DNA of 64,000 bases, from NCBI GenBank assembly GCA_017590115.1, contig JAGGNK010010225.1, forward strand, positions 992,001 through 1,056,000. The letters are read 5' to 3'. Shown here piece by piece: positions 24,701 to 32,755 of this stretch. Position numbers and translations under genes: made by a program. Each line of letters starts with the position of its first letter. Position 1 is the stretch's first letter. The notes under the pieces are model-generated. The model had not been told where the DNA came from. It did not search any database and saw only the letters and a list, made by a program, of their open reading frames with translations. Source of the DNA: Montifringilla adamsi (Eukaryota > Chordata > Aves > Passeriformes > Passeridae).

Positions 24701-27189
24701 GACAGCAAAAATGACTTCTGGACCAGAAGCATAAATAGAGAAGAGGCACAAAGGGATCTGTGATATGGTGAACTGGAGTGCTTTTGAAATATTTTGGTAA
24801 TTGTTTCTGTAAATCTAGTTTGTCCAGTGTGCAGCAGAGAAAACATGGGCATATATGTCACTTTGCTTTATAAGGGATTACTTGCATTTTCCTGACAGGT
24901 ATGTATTATTTTTTTTGTTCATTAACTCTGTGCTAACTGTTGAGCTCAAGTAGTGATGGATTTGATCACAGTGGCAGATGTTTAAGACAAAATTAAACAA
25001 GCCAGTAGCAACTCTGGGAGGTGGGAACATGGTAGCTATCCTTGTGTGCAGTGCTGACACTAAAAGCCCTGAAGTAGTCTAATTTCTGAAACTGGAGCAA
25101 GCACTGGATAATGACAAGTATTGAAAGGAAGAGCTGTGATAGAATTGTTTTTATTGCAGTTCCAAATGGATTGATCCCCATCACAAGGAGGTGTAATAAA
25201 CTGTCAACACCTCTCAGGACTTTTGAGCCTGTCTCTAAACAGAGCTATATCTTTTGGTACCACAGAGACCCAAAACCACCTCTGGTCTGGTACATAAGAT
25301 TTGCTTTGGCGGTGGAACGAAATGCTTTCACACTTTAGTAACTGAACCTAAATTTAAATATCTCATAGTTGCCTTCAGAAGACACTAGAGTTTTCAGTGT
25401 CCTTTTCTAACTTTCACAGAAATGCTTTTTGTAGTTTTTCACACTGAAACCCTGACCTGCATACCCCACATATTGTTGGTCTCAGGCAGTGCCAGTCTGT
25501 ACTGATTTGATACATATGTATTATTTCAGCTCTCTGGACAGAGTCTCAGATCTGAACAATCCATTACCATGTTAAGCCCTTCTTTCAAGGCCAAGAGGAA
25601 CAGGAGCCAGTCTCCAGGCCAGCAAAACACCTTTTCTGTGTGGGTTCAGGAACGTACTGCTGGAGCTGCAGTCACGGGTGCCTTGGTCAGCCTCTGCACT
25701 GTCCTTCAGCAGCGCTGGGATCCACCTGGCAGATGCTTCTGTCAAACATTCTGCTCCAGAGCTCTCCTGAAAGTGCAGCAAACAGCTGGCTTCCTTGAAA
25801 GCCCAGCCATTGTTCACCAAACCTCACAGTCCCTTAAATCATAGGACTCTCTCAGCTTCATCTATTCCCAGCATTGATTAGGGGATGGATAGGAGAACAG
25901 TGGCCAGTATTTTTACCCATAAATAATGTTTTTAATTTCAGTCTTTTGTTTCTGTATCACCTTCTTACTTATGTCTGGTTGTGGGGTTGGGGTTTTGTTT
26001 TCTTTTGTGCTTTTTTTAGTAGGCTGACAGATGATTCGAAGCGAGCTAAATATCTTTTTAAATGAAAAAAAGAAAAAAAGTGATTTTTCAAGTGGATCAA
26101 TAGGGCTTTGTTCCTTCTCTATTGATATACTGCTAAGTCTTGTCAGTCTTACTGGAGTAGCAATAAGGTAAAAGGTATTATAAGATGATGAAGAGCTCTG
26201 TGGCATCAAAGTATATCTGATAAAGTGTAAAATTTACTTCAGAGTGCATGGACATTACAGAAGCTGGCAAGATATATTTTGTGTGATGAATCAGTAACTG
26301 CAGTTATGGGTGAAAAAAAACCCAGACAGCTGGATAAGAGCATTAAAATGTTTTCTTTAGTTGCCAAATTTCAGTGGAAAATTGTATTTTGGAATATTTG
26401 GAACATTTGCTTTTGAGTGGCAGGGCCATTCAGATGTGGTTTTACACAAATGGAACACACTTGGAAGTTAGTCTCTGTAGAGCTGGCAGCTAAAGAACAA
26501 ATAAATTTGTTCAAGAACCACTTGGACTTCCAGATGTACTTGGATAGGCCCAGTATCTGTTCAAAGAACCAAATTCCCCTTGTGAATCACCTGTTTTGTT
26601 TTTTCAGTACTTCCCTCTTGTCCTTATGTATTCAGTCTCCCTCAGTGTCACCAGGATACCCACCTGCTCCATTGTAGCTCTCTGGCAGTTTCAGATGGGA
26701 AAGCTGAGGGTGTTGAACTTCCAGCCAAGCAGCTTCAACAACCACAGCCAACTCCTCCCCCAGGTGTGAGCTGGAGCCAGACCCACAGGCCAGATCCCTG
26801 TCCTGCTGTCTAGAGCTGAGAGGATCTCTGGGAGAGACAGGGAAGTTGACAACACTTGGGAATGTGTACAAACCAGAGGTTATTTATCCTTTTACACTCT
26901 TCAGTGCCTGCTTATGAAGATTAATAAAATTGTGAAAAGTTAAGCCAAGTGTACTTTTTATTTTTAGCATGTCTTAGAGGGTAGCACCGCCTCTTATCAG
27001 AATTTTCATGCTGGTAGAAAAACCACTGTTAATAGGGAGGGAAGAAATGCTGTTCTAGGTGCTGGAAATTTGCAAGCTGCAAAACTGATCCAGGTGCTGA
27101 AGTGGACAGGACTCATTATCTCCTGAATGCCATATTCTCGGCATGAAAATCCTGATGGTTAAAAGAAAGACACTTCTTTTTTACACAAA

Positions 27190-27214
27190 CACACACACAT
27201 ATATATATATATAT
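27190..27214. repeat. (CA)n(TA)n compound microsatellite
   Basis: Five CA units followed by about eight TA units between ENTPD3 and RPL14. Confidence 0.85.
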
Positions 27215-27271
27215 TAAAAAGCTGCCTGTTTCACTGGTGAGGTCTCCTTTCCTGCTGATTAGGCTTGAAAG

Positions 27272-28280
27272 TTGTGGTCATTTCACCCCAGCCAGCAACC
27301 AAGCCCCAGGCAGCCACTCGCTCGTTCCTCCACCAGCTGGATTAGGGTGAGAATGGAACACTAAGAGCTGGAAAACTCATGAGCTGAGATAAAGACAGTT
27401 TAATAAAGTAAAAACCACACGCACAAATAAATAAAAACAAATAATTAATTCATTGTTCCTCATGGGCAAGCTGTTGTCCAGCCACCTCCAGGAGAGCAGG
27501 GCTCCATCATACATGGTGGTGACTTGGGGACACAAACGGCATCACTCCAAACCTCTCCCGCTTACTCCTTCTTCCCCTGCTTTATAAACTGAGTGTGATA
27601 GATGAGTAATGCCATGATTGACTCTCACAATTAATGAACAAATATCACGTATATAGGTTAAGAGACGTTTTATAGATTTATAGTTGTGTTGCACCCCCTC
27701 TCGTGGTTATCACGGGACAGCTGGAGTTGGCACATCTGGGAGAGCTGGCTTGTCACTATGGTGACATCTGACCTCCAATCAGGATTTGAGGAAGAGATCT
27801 CCACCACTGGACAGTGAAGAAGGGGTGGATGGACAGAACTCTGGGAGGGGTAAAGGGTTAAAAAGGGAAAAACCTCCATTGTGAGGGGGCTGAGCACATG
27901 GAGGGGAAAATCTTTTGCTCCCGGCGCCGTAACCTTTTTTCTTTATTCAGTCTTCAGTTGTATTTTTGATAAGGTCTAATAAACCTTCCTAAACTATGAA
28001 AAGTGAGTAGCTATTTCCTAAGCTCTGGAATATCCCTTTGGTCAGCCTGGGTCACCCGTCCCAGCTGTGTCTCCTCTCAACTTCCCATGCACTCCCAAAT
28101 TCCCAGCCAGCGTGGCAGTACGGAAAGCAGAAAAGGCCTTGGCTCTGTGCGAGCCCTGCTCAGCAACAACAAACACATCTCCGTACTGTCAACCGTGTGT
28201 TCAGCACAAATCCAAAACACAGCTCCGTACAGGCCACGAAAGCGGCACGAAGTGTGCCACCCTTTCCACCAAAGCGCATT
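27272..28280 (-). mobile_element. Degenerate ERVL-like LTR, interrupted
   Basis: The segments at about 27272-27593 and 28026-28280 together resemble, in reverse complement, an abundant avian endogenous-retrovirus LTR. Matching stretches lie around 'gagataaagacagtttaata' on the left, and 'tggaatatccctttggtcag' and 'agcacaaatccaaaacaca' on the right. About 430 bp of different sequence separates them. Both outer ends are eroded, no duplication of target sequence is visible and no viral gene is present. The match is from memory, so the family name is uncertain. Confidence 0.6.
27594..28025 (+). mobile_element. Second LTR-like element nested in the first
   Basis: Begins with TGTGATAGATGAG at the break in the surrounding LTR. 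It contains a short A-rich TATA-like stretch near 27858 and an AATAAA at 27978-27983 close to its right end, the order expected of U3-R-U5. I associate the sequence with a passerine LTR family. A clean terminal CA and a target-site duplication are not visible, so the 3' end may have been lost together with some of the outer element. No coding sequence is present. Confidence 0.5.
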
Positions 28281-28515
28281 CTGACTGACGCAGTCTCGGG
28301 TACCCCACACTGCGCAGCACAGCCTGCGCTCATGCTGGGCGGCGGAGGCCCCCGGAGAGGCACAGTTGAATGCAGCGCCTGTGGAGGAGGGCGGGACCTG
28401 CAGGAGGTCAGAGAAGGACTGATTCTTCTGGAAGCACCGCGGGCCGCCGCGCAGTCCCACACTGGGCACAGGGACCGGACACCTGCGCCACCAACGGGAA
28501 GCGACGGGCGCTACA

Positions 28516-28525
28516 GCGCATGCGC
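28516..28525. promoter_or_regulatory. NRF1-like palindrome
   Basis: GCGCATGCGC is a perfect match to the NRF1 core, about 105 bp upstream of the likely start site. A second, near-perfect site (CGCGCACGCGCA) lies at 28564-28575. Confidence 0.65.
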
Positions 28526-28620
28526 GCGCTGAGGACGGCTACGGAGCCGCGGCCGCCCCGCCCCGCGCACGCGCAGCGGCGGCGCAGAGGCGGCTTCCGG
28601 GCGGTGGCGAGGCCGCCCCG

Positions 28621-28628
28621 CCCTCTCT
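28621..28628 (+). promoter_or_regulatory. RPL14: Candidate 5' TOP tract / start region of RPL14
   Basis: The run CCCTCTCT lies 15 bases before the ATG. If transcription starts at its first C, the 5'UTR would be about 23 nt, typical of TOP mRNAs controlled by mTOR/LARP1. The start site is inferred. Confidence 0.5.
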
Positions 28629-28643
28629 GCTGCCGCCGCCATC

Positions 28644-28646
28644 ATG
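28644..28646 (+). CDS. RPL14: RPL14 coding exon 1: the start codon only
   Basis: The context GCCGCCATCATG is followed immediately by the donor GTACGT, so only the initiator Met is encoded here (phase 0). Splitting directly after the ATG is a known arrangement for several ribosomal-protein genes and allows regulation within intron 1. Confidence 0.93.
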
Positions 28647-31600
28647 GTACGTGTGGCCATGCCGCTCTGCTGGGCCGGGGCCGCGCTCCGCGTGCTGTGT
28701 GGGGTCGGGCAGGGCCGGGCTCGGAGCGCGGCGGGACCGCGGCGGCTTTGCTCAAGCGCGGGGGTTTCGTGCAGTTCGAAAGCTTTCCAGGAGCTGGAGG
28801 GAACTTAGAGGAAGGATGGGGTAGGACTGCTTACAGGAGCATGTGATGCTTGGGCTTCAAACCGAAAGAGAGTAGGTGTAGATCAGATAGTAGGAGAAAA
28901 TTCTTTGCTGTGGGGGTGTTGAAGCACTGGAACAGGTTGTCCTGAGAAATTGTGGATGCCCTATCCCTGGAAGTTTTAAAGACGTGGTTGGATGGAGCTC
29001 TGAGCAGCCTGGGGAAGTGGAAGATGTCCCTGCCCACGGCAGGGGGTTGAGACTAGGTGATCTTTAAGGACTTTGTCCGACCCAAACCATTCTGTAGGAT
29101 GCCCTATCCCTGGAAGTTTTAAAGACGTGGTTGGATGGTGCTCTGAGCAACCTGGGGAAGTGGAAGATGTCTCTGCCCACGGCAGGGGGTTGGGACTAGG
29201 TGATCTTTAAGGTCTTTGTCCGACCCAAACCATTCTGTGATTTCTTTGGGGAGCTCTTCTAAAGGCTCTCAGAGGTCTGAAAGTGACCTTAGGTGTGTTC
29301 TCGCCTAACTGTCCATTCCTACCCTCCCAGGTGTTCAAGCGCTTCGTGGAGATCGGCAGAGTTGCCTTCATCTCCTTCGGGCCACATGCTGGCAAGCTGG
29401 TGGCCATCGTGGATGTTATTGACCAAAATAGGGTAAGTTGTGAGTGCTGCCCCTGTATTTCCTCCTTTCTGCCTTAACAGAAGCTTGTATGCTAAGGCTA
29501 AGAGTCTTGACTTCAGTAGTAATTCTGTTTTCAGCTAAGCAGTTGAGAGAAGGATAGGATTTAACAGCTGTTGTATTTGATACCTTTAGGAGCACGCTTT
29601 TTCCCCACCAGCAAATGATACATTCCCTGCCCTGCTGTGTTTCCTTGGTGTAGAAGTGGACAAGGGATGTCAGTTGGAGTCTACACTTATAAATTAAATG
29701 GCATTAATGTATGTGTAAAGTGAATATTTGGGATAGGGGACTCTTCCTGTGCATGTCTTGGTTTTGTCTGTCTTCTTTTTTTTAATTCACTTTTTTTTTT
29801 TTTTTTTTTTTTTTTTTTGGTCAAAGGCAGGCCTTCAGAAATTTTTTTTTCTGTGAAGTTTGGGTTGTACAGGCAAGATTTAACAATCTCCACTTCTGTC
29901 TGCATAATATGTGTTCCAATTTTGGGTGAATGTTGTCAAGATACTGTTCATACATTATTAGGAAGCAGCTGCTAAATCAAAAGCAGTGAGAAATCTGCTG
30001 CAAACTGCCCACACTTGTTTCCCTTTTTCAGGCACTGGTGGATGGCCCCTGCAGTGGTGTCAGGAGGCAGGCCATGCCCTTCAAGTGCATGCAGCTGACT
30101 GACTTTGTCCTGAAGTTCCCACACAGGTGAGTTGGCATCTTTCTTCACCTGTGTAAAAAAACCTCCATGCTGTCACGTGATGACTGTTCCTTGCTAAGTC
30201 TAGAAGCTTTAAATAGTAAAAATTTGGCAGACTGTGATATCATAGTTGAATATATTTAGGTTTTCATTGCCAGTGTTGGCTGATAGCTGCTGTTTAGGAG
30301 CAAAGGAAGTCTCACAGCAGTCGAGGCATCTCACAGGTAGTTCTGTGCTGGATGGTGTGGGGGAAAGCAGTGTAAATGCTGCAACTTTGCTTTTGCTACT
30401 GCTTAAGTCACCTTCAGGCATTAAATAGGCTTCATGCCTACAGAACTGCACTGGAATTGCAGGAGGCTGAACTCATTCTGTTCTTTTAGCTCAGTTAATG
30501 TATAAATTTCTGTAATTTAGAATCAAAAAAGGCTGCTTCTGCTCCTGAAGCAGTGCTGGGAGCAGATCCCAGAGGTCTGTGGTGAGTGGCACAGGGTCTG
30601 GTTGATGGCCTGTCACCTGTGGTGTTCCCCCAAGGTTCAATATTGGGCCCAGTATTGTTTAACTTACTTGTCAGTGACTTGGATGAAGGGGCAGATGCCT
30701 CCTCAACAAGCTCACTGATAACACAAAACTGGGAGGAGTGGCTGATATCCCAGAGTGCTGTGCTGCCATTCAAAAGGATCTCAACAGGTTAGAGAGACAG
30801 GCAGAGAGGAAACTTTGGAAGTTCAACAAGGGCAGGTGCAGGATCCTGCAGCTGGGGAACAATAATCCCGAGCACCTGTACAGGCTTGAGGCTGACTTGC
30901 TGGAAATCCGCTCTGCAGAGAAGGACCTGAGGGTCCTGGTGGACAACAAGCTGTCCCTGAGCCAGCAGTGTCCTTGTGGCCAAGAGGGCCAATGGTGTCC
31001 TGGGGTCATTAGGAAGAGTGCAGCCAGCAGGGTGAGGGAGGTGATCCTGCTCTGGTGAGGCCACACCTGGAATGCTGTGTCCAGTTGTGGGCTCCTCAGG
31101 ACAAGAGAGGTGTGGATGTCCTGGAGCTCAGGTGGCTGAGCACTGGAACAGGGTTCCCAGAGAGGTGGTTGAGTCTCCCTCACTGGAGATACTCAGGGAC
31201 CCCCTGGACACAGTCCTGTGCCATGTGCTCTGGGATGGCCGTGCTTGAGCAGGGAGGTTGAACCAGCTGACCCACTGTGGTTCCTTCCAACCTGACCCAT
31301 TCTGTGATTCTGTCAGTTCTAGCACAGCACTTACTCAACAGAACATTAATTAGGCCACGGAGATGCATGTGACCTTTACTTGAAATAAGGCGTCTGAAGT
31401 AATGTCTGAAGTGTAGGGCAGTCATCTTCCCTTGAATGAAATTTGGGAGGCCAGCATCAGGGAGAACCTTTCTTTAATAAAGACTATGAATATGATTTTG
31501 TGACTGTTCCAATGCAGCGCTCGTCAGAAGTGTGTGCGACTTGCCTGGGAGAAGGAAAATATAAATGAAAAATGGTCAGCAACAAGATGGGCAAAGAAGA

Positions 31601-32739
31601 TTGAGGCCCGAGAAAAGGTAACAGTGTTTCACTGGATGGGGAGTACATGTACTGCTTCTGCTTGTAGGTACAGTCTAAAGGCTGCACGTTTTCAATAGCA
31701 AGCTAGGATTAAAGTTAGACAAGGTATAGGTTTTTAAATTACCAGCTTAAACTTCTTGTATTTTAACAGTGCATGTGGTTTTGTTCAGTTATTTCTATAG
31801 CAGCCTCTTTTCCTGCATCCTGGGATATGGTGCAGAGGCCTTAAATTGTGAGCTAGTTCCAGAAGTGCAGCTAAACCTCATTTGGAGATGATCAGTTACT
31901 TTTGGAATGCTGAGTTGTACTGCTTGCATATATCAGAGTTTCATGACTGATTCTTTTCACACAGAAAGCCAAAATGACTGACTTTGATCGCTACAAGGTG
32001 ATGAAAGCGAAGAAAATGGTAAGTGTTTGAGTGCTGCTTCTTCATGGGGTTAATGCTTGTAGCTTTCACTTCAGTCACATCCAGTGTTAGGAGTTTACTT
32101 TCACAGCTGGCTTGGGTTATGGGATGGCACTGTGGGTGATAATGCCTTGAATTTTCCATGCTTTTTTTATGTCACCGCTTTCTCTTCTGTAGTTGGTCAG
32201 ACTTGAACTTGTATAATCCATGTGTCAGTCCTCCCAAGTGACAGCTGAGGAAGGAATTGCCTGCTGATAAATGTTCTATCTAGACGGGTTGCTGTTAGTA
32301 TTTCACCCTCTAATGAAAATCATTACACATGAAATACTGAGATGCCTGAGCTACCAGCCAGAATGATAATGTCCACTTGGTAAATTGGGACAGTTTTAGG
32401 TGGAATTTGACATTTCAGGTACAATGCGTGGTAAAAGGTGATAATGAAAAGAGGTGGAATCTGAAAGCTTAGAATTTGAATTAAGGCAGGGTATTTGAAC
32501 TCTTGCTCTTTTCATGCTGATGAAGTGTAAACATTTTCTTTTTTTTTTTTTAACAGAGAAACAGAATCATCAAGCATGAAATGAAGAAGCTCCAGAGGTT
32601 GGCTGCTAAAAAAGGCAAGAAACCTGGGAAGCCAGGGAAGCCAGAGAAGGCAGCAAAGGGCAAAAAGCCAGAGAAGGCACCCAAGGCTAAGAAGCCAGAG
32701 AAGGCACCAGCACCGAAGGCACAGAAGGCACAGAAATAA
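28644..32739 (+). CDS. RPL14: 60S ribosomal protein L14 (eL14), six coding exons
   Basis: A structural protein of the large ribosomal subunit, working in the cytoplasm after nucleolar assembly. The exons 28644-28646, 29331-29432, 30032-30126, 31518-31617, 31965-32018 and 32557-32739 join into 178 codons plus stop. The N-terminal KOW-type domain (about 6-40) and the middle region ([36 protein letters not shown]) closely match human L14. The C-terminal tail from about residue 135 is lysine/proline-rich with repeated KPEKA units and lacks the alanine run seen in the human protein (215 residues). An intact multi-intron structure and a CpG promoter show that this is the functional gene, not a processed copy. 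Confidence 0.97.
28845..29245 (+). repeat. CR1 LINE 3' fragment with internal duplication
   Basis: Reads in CR1 sense orientation: 'ctttgctgtgggggtg', 'cactggaacaggttg', 'cccacggcagggggttg' and finally 'aaccattctgtgattt', the CR1 3' terminus. The last part is present twice in tandem. The copy is 5'-truncated and ends about 85 bp before RPL14 exon 2. Confidence 0.9.
28954..29239 (+). repeat. 143-bp tandem duplication inside the CR1
   Basis: 28954-29096 and 29097-29239 are nearly identical, with a handful of substitutions (for example 'ggagctctgagcagcct' against 'ggtgctctgagcaacct'). The low divergence suggests a fairly recent duplication, or misassembly. Confidence 0.92.
29331..29432 (+). CDS. 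RPL14: RPL14 coding exon 2
   Basis: Encodes residues 2-35, beginning [13 protein letters not shown] and including [19 protein letters not shown], the KOW-type core. Acceptor CCCCAG, donor GTAAGT at 29433, phase 0. Confidence 0.97.
29433..30031 (+). other. RPL14: RPL14 intron 2
   Basis: A 599-bp intron with a 28-base T run at 29791-29818. I looked for C/D-box snoRNA motifs and found no convincing pair. An H/ACA RNA cannot be excluded by eye. Confidence 0.85.
29791..29818. repeat. Poly(T) tract, 28 bases
   Basis: Homopolymer in RPL14 intron 2. Confidence 0.85.
30032..30126 (+). CDS. RPL14: RPL14 coding exon 3
   Basis: Encodes residues 36-66 and two bases of Ser67, including ALVDGPC and [21 protein letters not shown], nearly identical to human. 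Acceptor TTTCAG, donor GTGAGT at 30127, phase 2. Confidence 0.97.
30127..31517 (+). other. RPL14: RPL14 intron 3
   Basis: A 1.4-kb intron, more than half of it one CR1 insertion (about 30565-31317). The flanks show nothing recognisable. Confidence 0.88.
30565..31317 (+). repeat. CR1 LINE fragment including reverse-transcriptase end
   Basis: The frame starting near 30586 reads the C-terminal reverse-transcriptase signature [18 protein letters not shown], then decays through stops and frameshifts. The 3' part shows the usual CR1 sequence and ends with 'cattctgtgattctgtc'. It lies in the same orientation as RPL14 and is dead as an autonomous element. The left boundary is approximate. Confidence 0.92.
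31518..31617 (+). CDS. RPL14: RPL14 coding exon 4
   Basis: Completes Ser67 and encodes through residue 100: [29 protein letters not shown]. Acceptor ATGCAG, donor GTAACA at 31618, phase 0. The +5 donor position is C, weaker than consensus. Confidence 0.97.
31618..31964 (+). other. RPL14: RPL14 intron 4
   Basis: A 347-bp intron from GTAACA to CACAG. No element or snoRNA was seen. Confidence 0.85.
31965..32018 (+). CDS. RPL14: RPL14 coding exon 5
   Basis: Eighteen codons (residues 101-118), [18 protein letters not shown], almost identical to human. Acceptor CACAG, donor GTAAGT at 32019, phase 0. Confidence 0.97.
32019..32556 (+). other. RPL14: RPL14 intron 5
   Basis: A 538-bp intron from GTAAGT to TAACAG, with a T-rich pyrimidine tract just before the acceptor. 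No other feature was found. Confidence 0.85.
32557..32739 (+). CDS. RPL14: RPL14 coding exon 6 and basic tail
   Basis: Encodes residues 119-178 and TAA. After [19 protein letters not shown] comes a Lys/Pro/Ala/Glu tail with three near-copies of KKPEKAP-type units and a final PKAQKAQK. The human counterpart has a polyalanine run followed by KAPAQKA-type repeats, so this segment evolves by repeat turnover. The stop codon overlaps the poly(A) signal. Confidence 0.96.
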   Translation, partial: RNRIIKHEMKKLQRLAAKKGKKPGKPGKPEKAAKGKKPEKAPKAKKPEKAPAPKAQKAQK

Positions 32740-32740
32740 A
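32735..32740 (+). terminator. RPL14: RPL14 poly(A) signal overlapping the stop codon
   Basis: AATAAA is formed by the last codon AAA, the TAA stop and one following base. A GT/T-rich stretch follows at about 32764-32780. Cleavage would fall near 32755, giving a 3'UTR of about 15-20 nt. No closer or better hexamer is apparent. Confidence 0.8.
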
Positions 32741-32755
32741 ATTAACTTCTCATTA

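Larger units (their letters stand above)
24617..27270. other. ENTPD3 3' flank, no further gene seen
   Basis: Probably includes the ENTPD3 3'UTR, given the three AATAAA hexamers. It has an AC/TA microsatellite at 27190-27214. Open frames are short and unrecognised. Confidence 0.65.
28470..28790 (+). promoter_or_regulatory. RPL14: RPL14 CpG-island promoter
   Basis: A dense CpG region around the RPL14 ATG. It contains two NRF1-like palindromes (28516-28525 and 28565-28575), an ETS-type CTTCCGG at 28594-28600 and a pyrimidine run at 28621-28628. There is no TATA box. This matches the usual ribosomal-protein promoter, where transcription starts in a C-plus-pyrimidine (TOP) tract. Confidence 0.8.
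28647..29330 (+). other. RPL14: RPL14 intron 1
   Basis: A 684-bp intron from GTACGT to CCCCAG. Its first 140 bp continue the CpG island. Most of the rest is a CR1 fragment whose end contains a 143-bp tandem duplication. Confidence 0.9.

Noticed and set aside
28038..28532. 164-codon open frame before RPL14
   Set aside because: Runs through LTR remnants and the RPL14 CpG island. No protein similarity.
30178..30280. Possible C/D-box snoRNA in RPL14 intron 3 (GTGATGA with a later CTGA)
   Set aside because: The flanking bases do not form a terminal stem, no C'/D' pair is clear, and the spacing is long.
30586..31058. Frames with reverse-transcriptase-like sequence
   Set aside because: Not a host gene: a decayed CR1 fragment inside an intron, annotated as a repeat.
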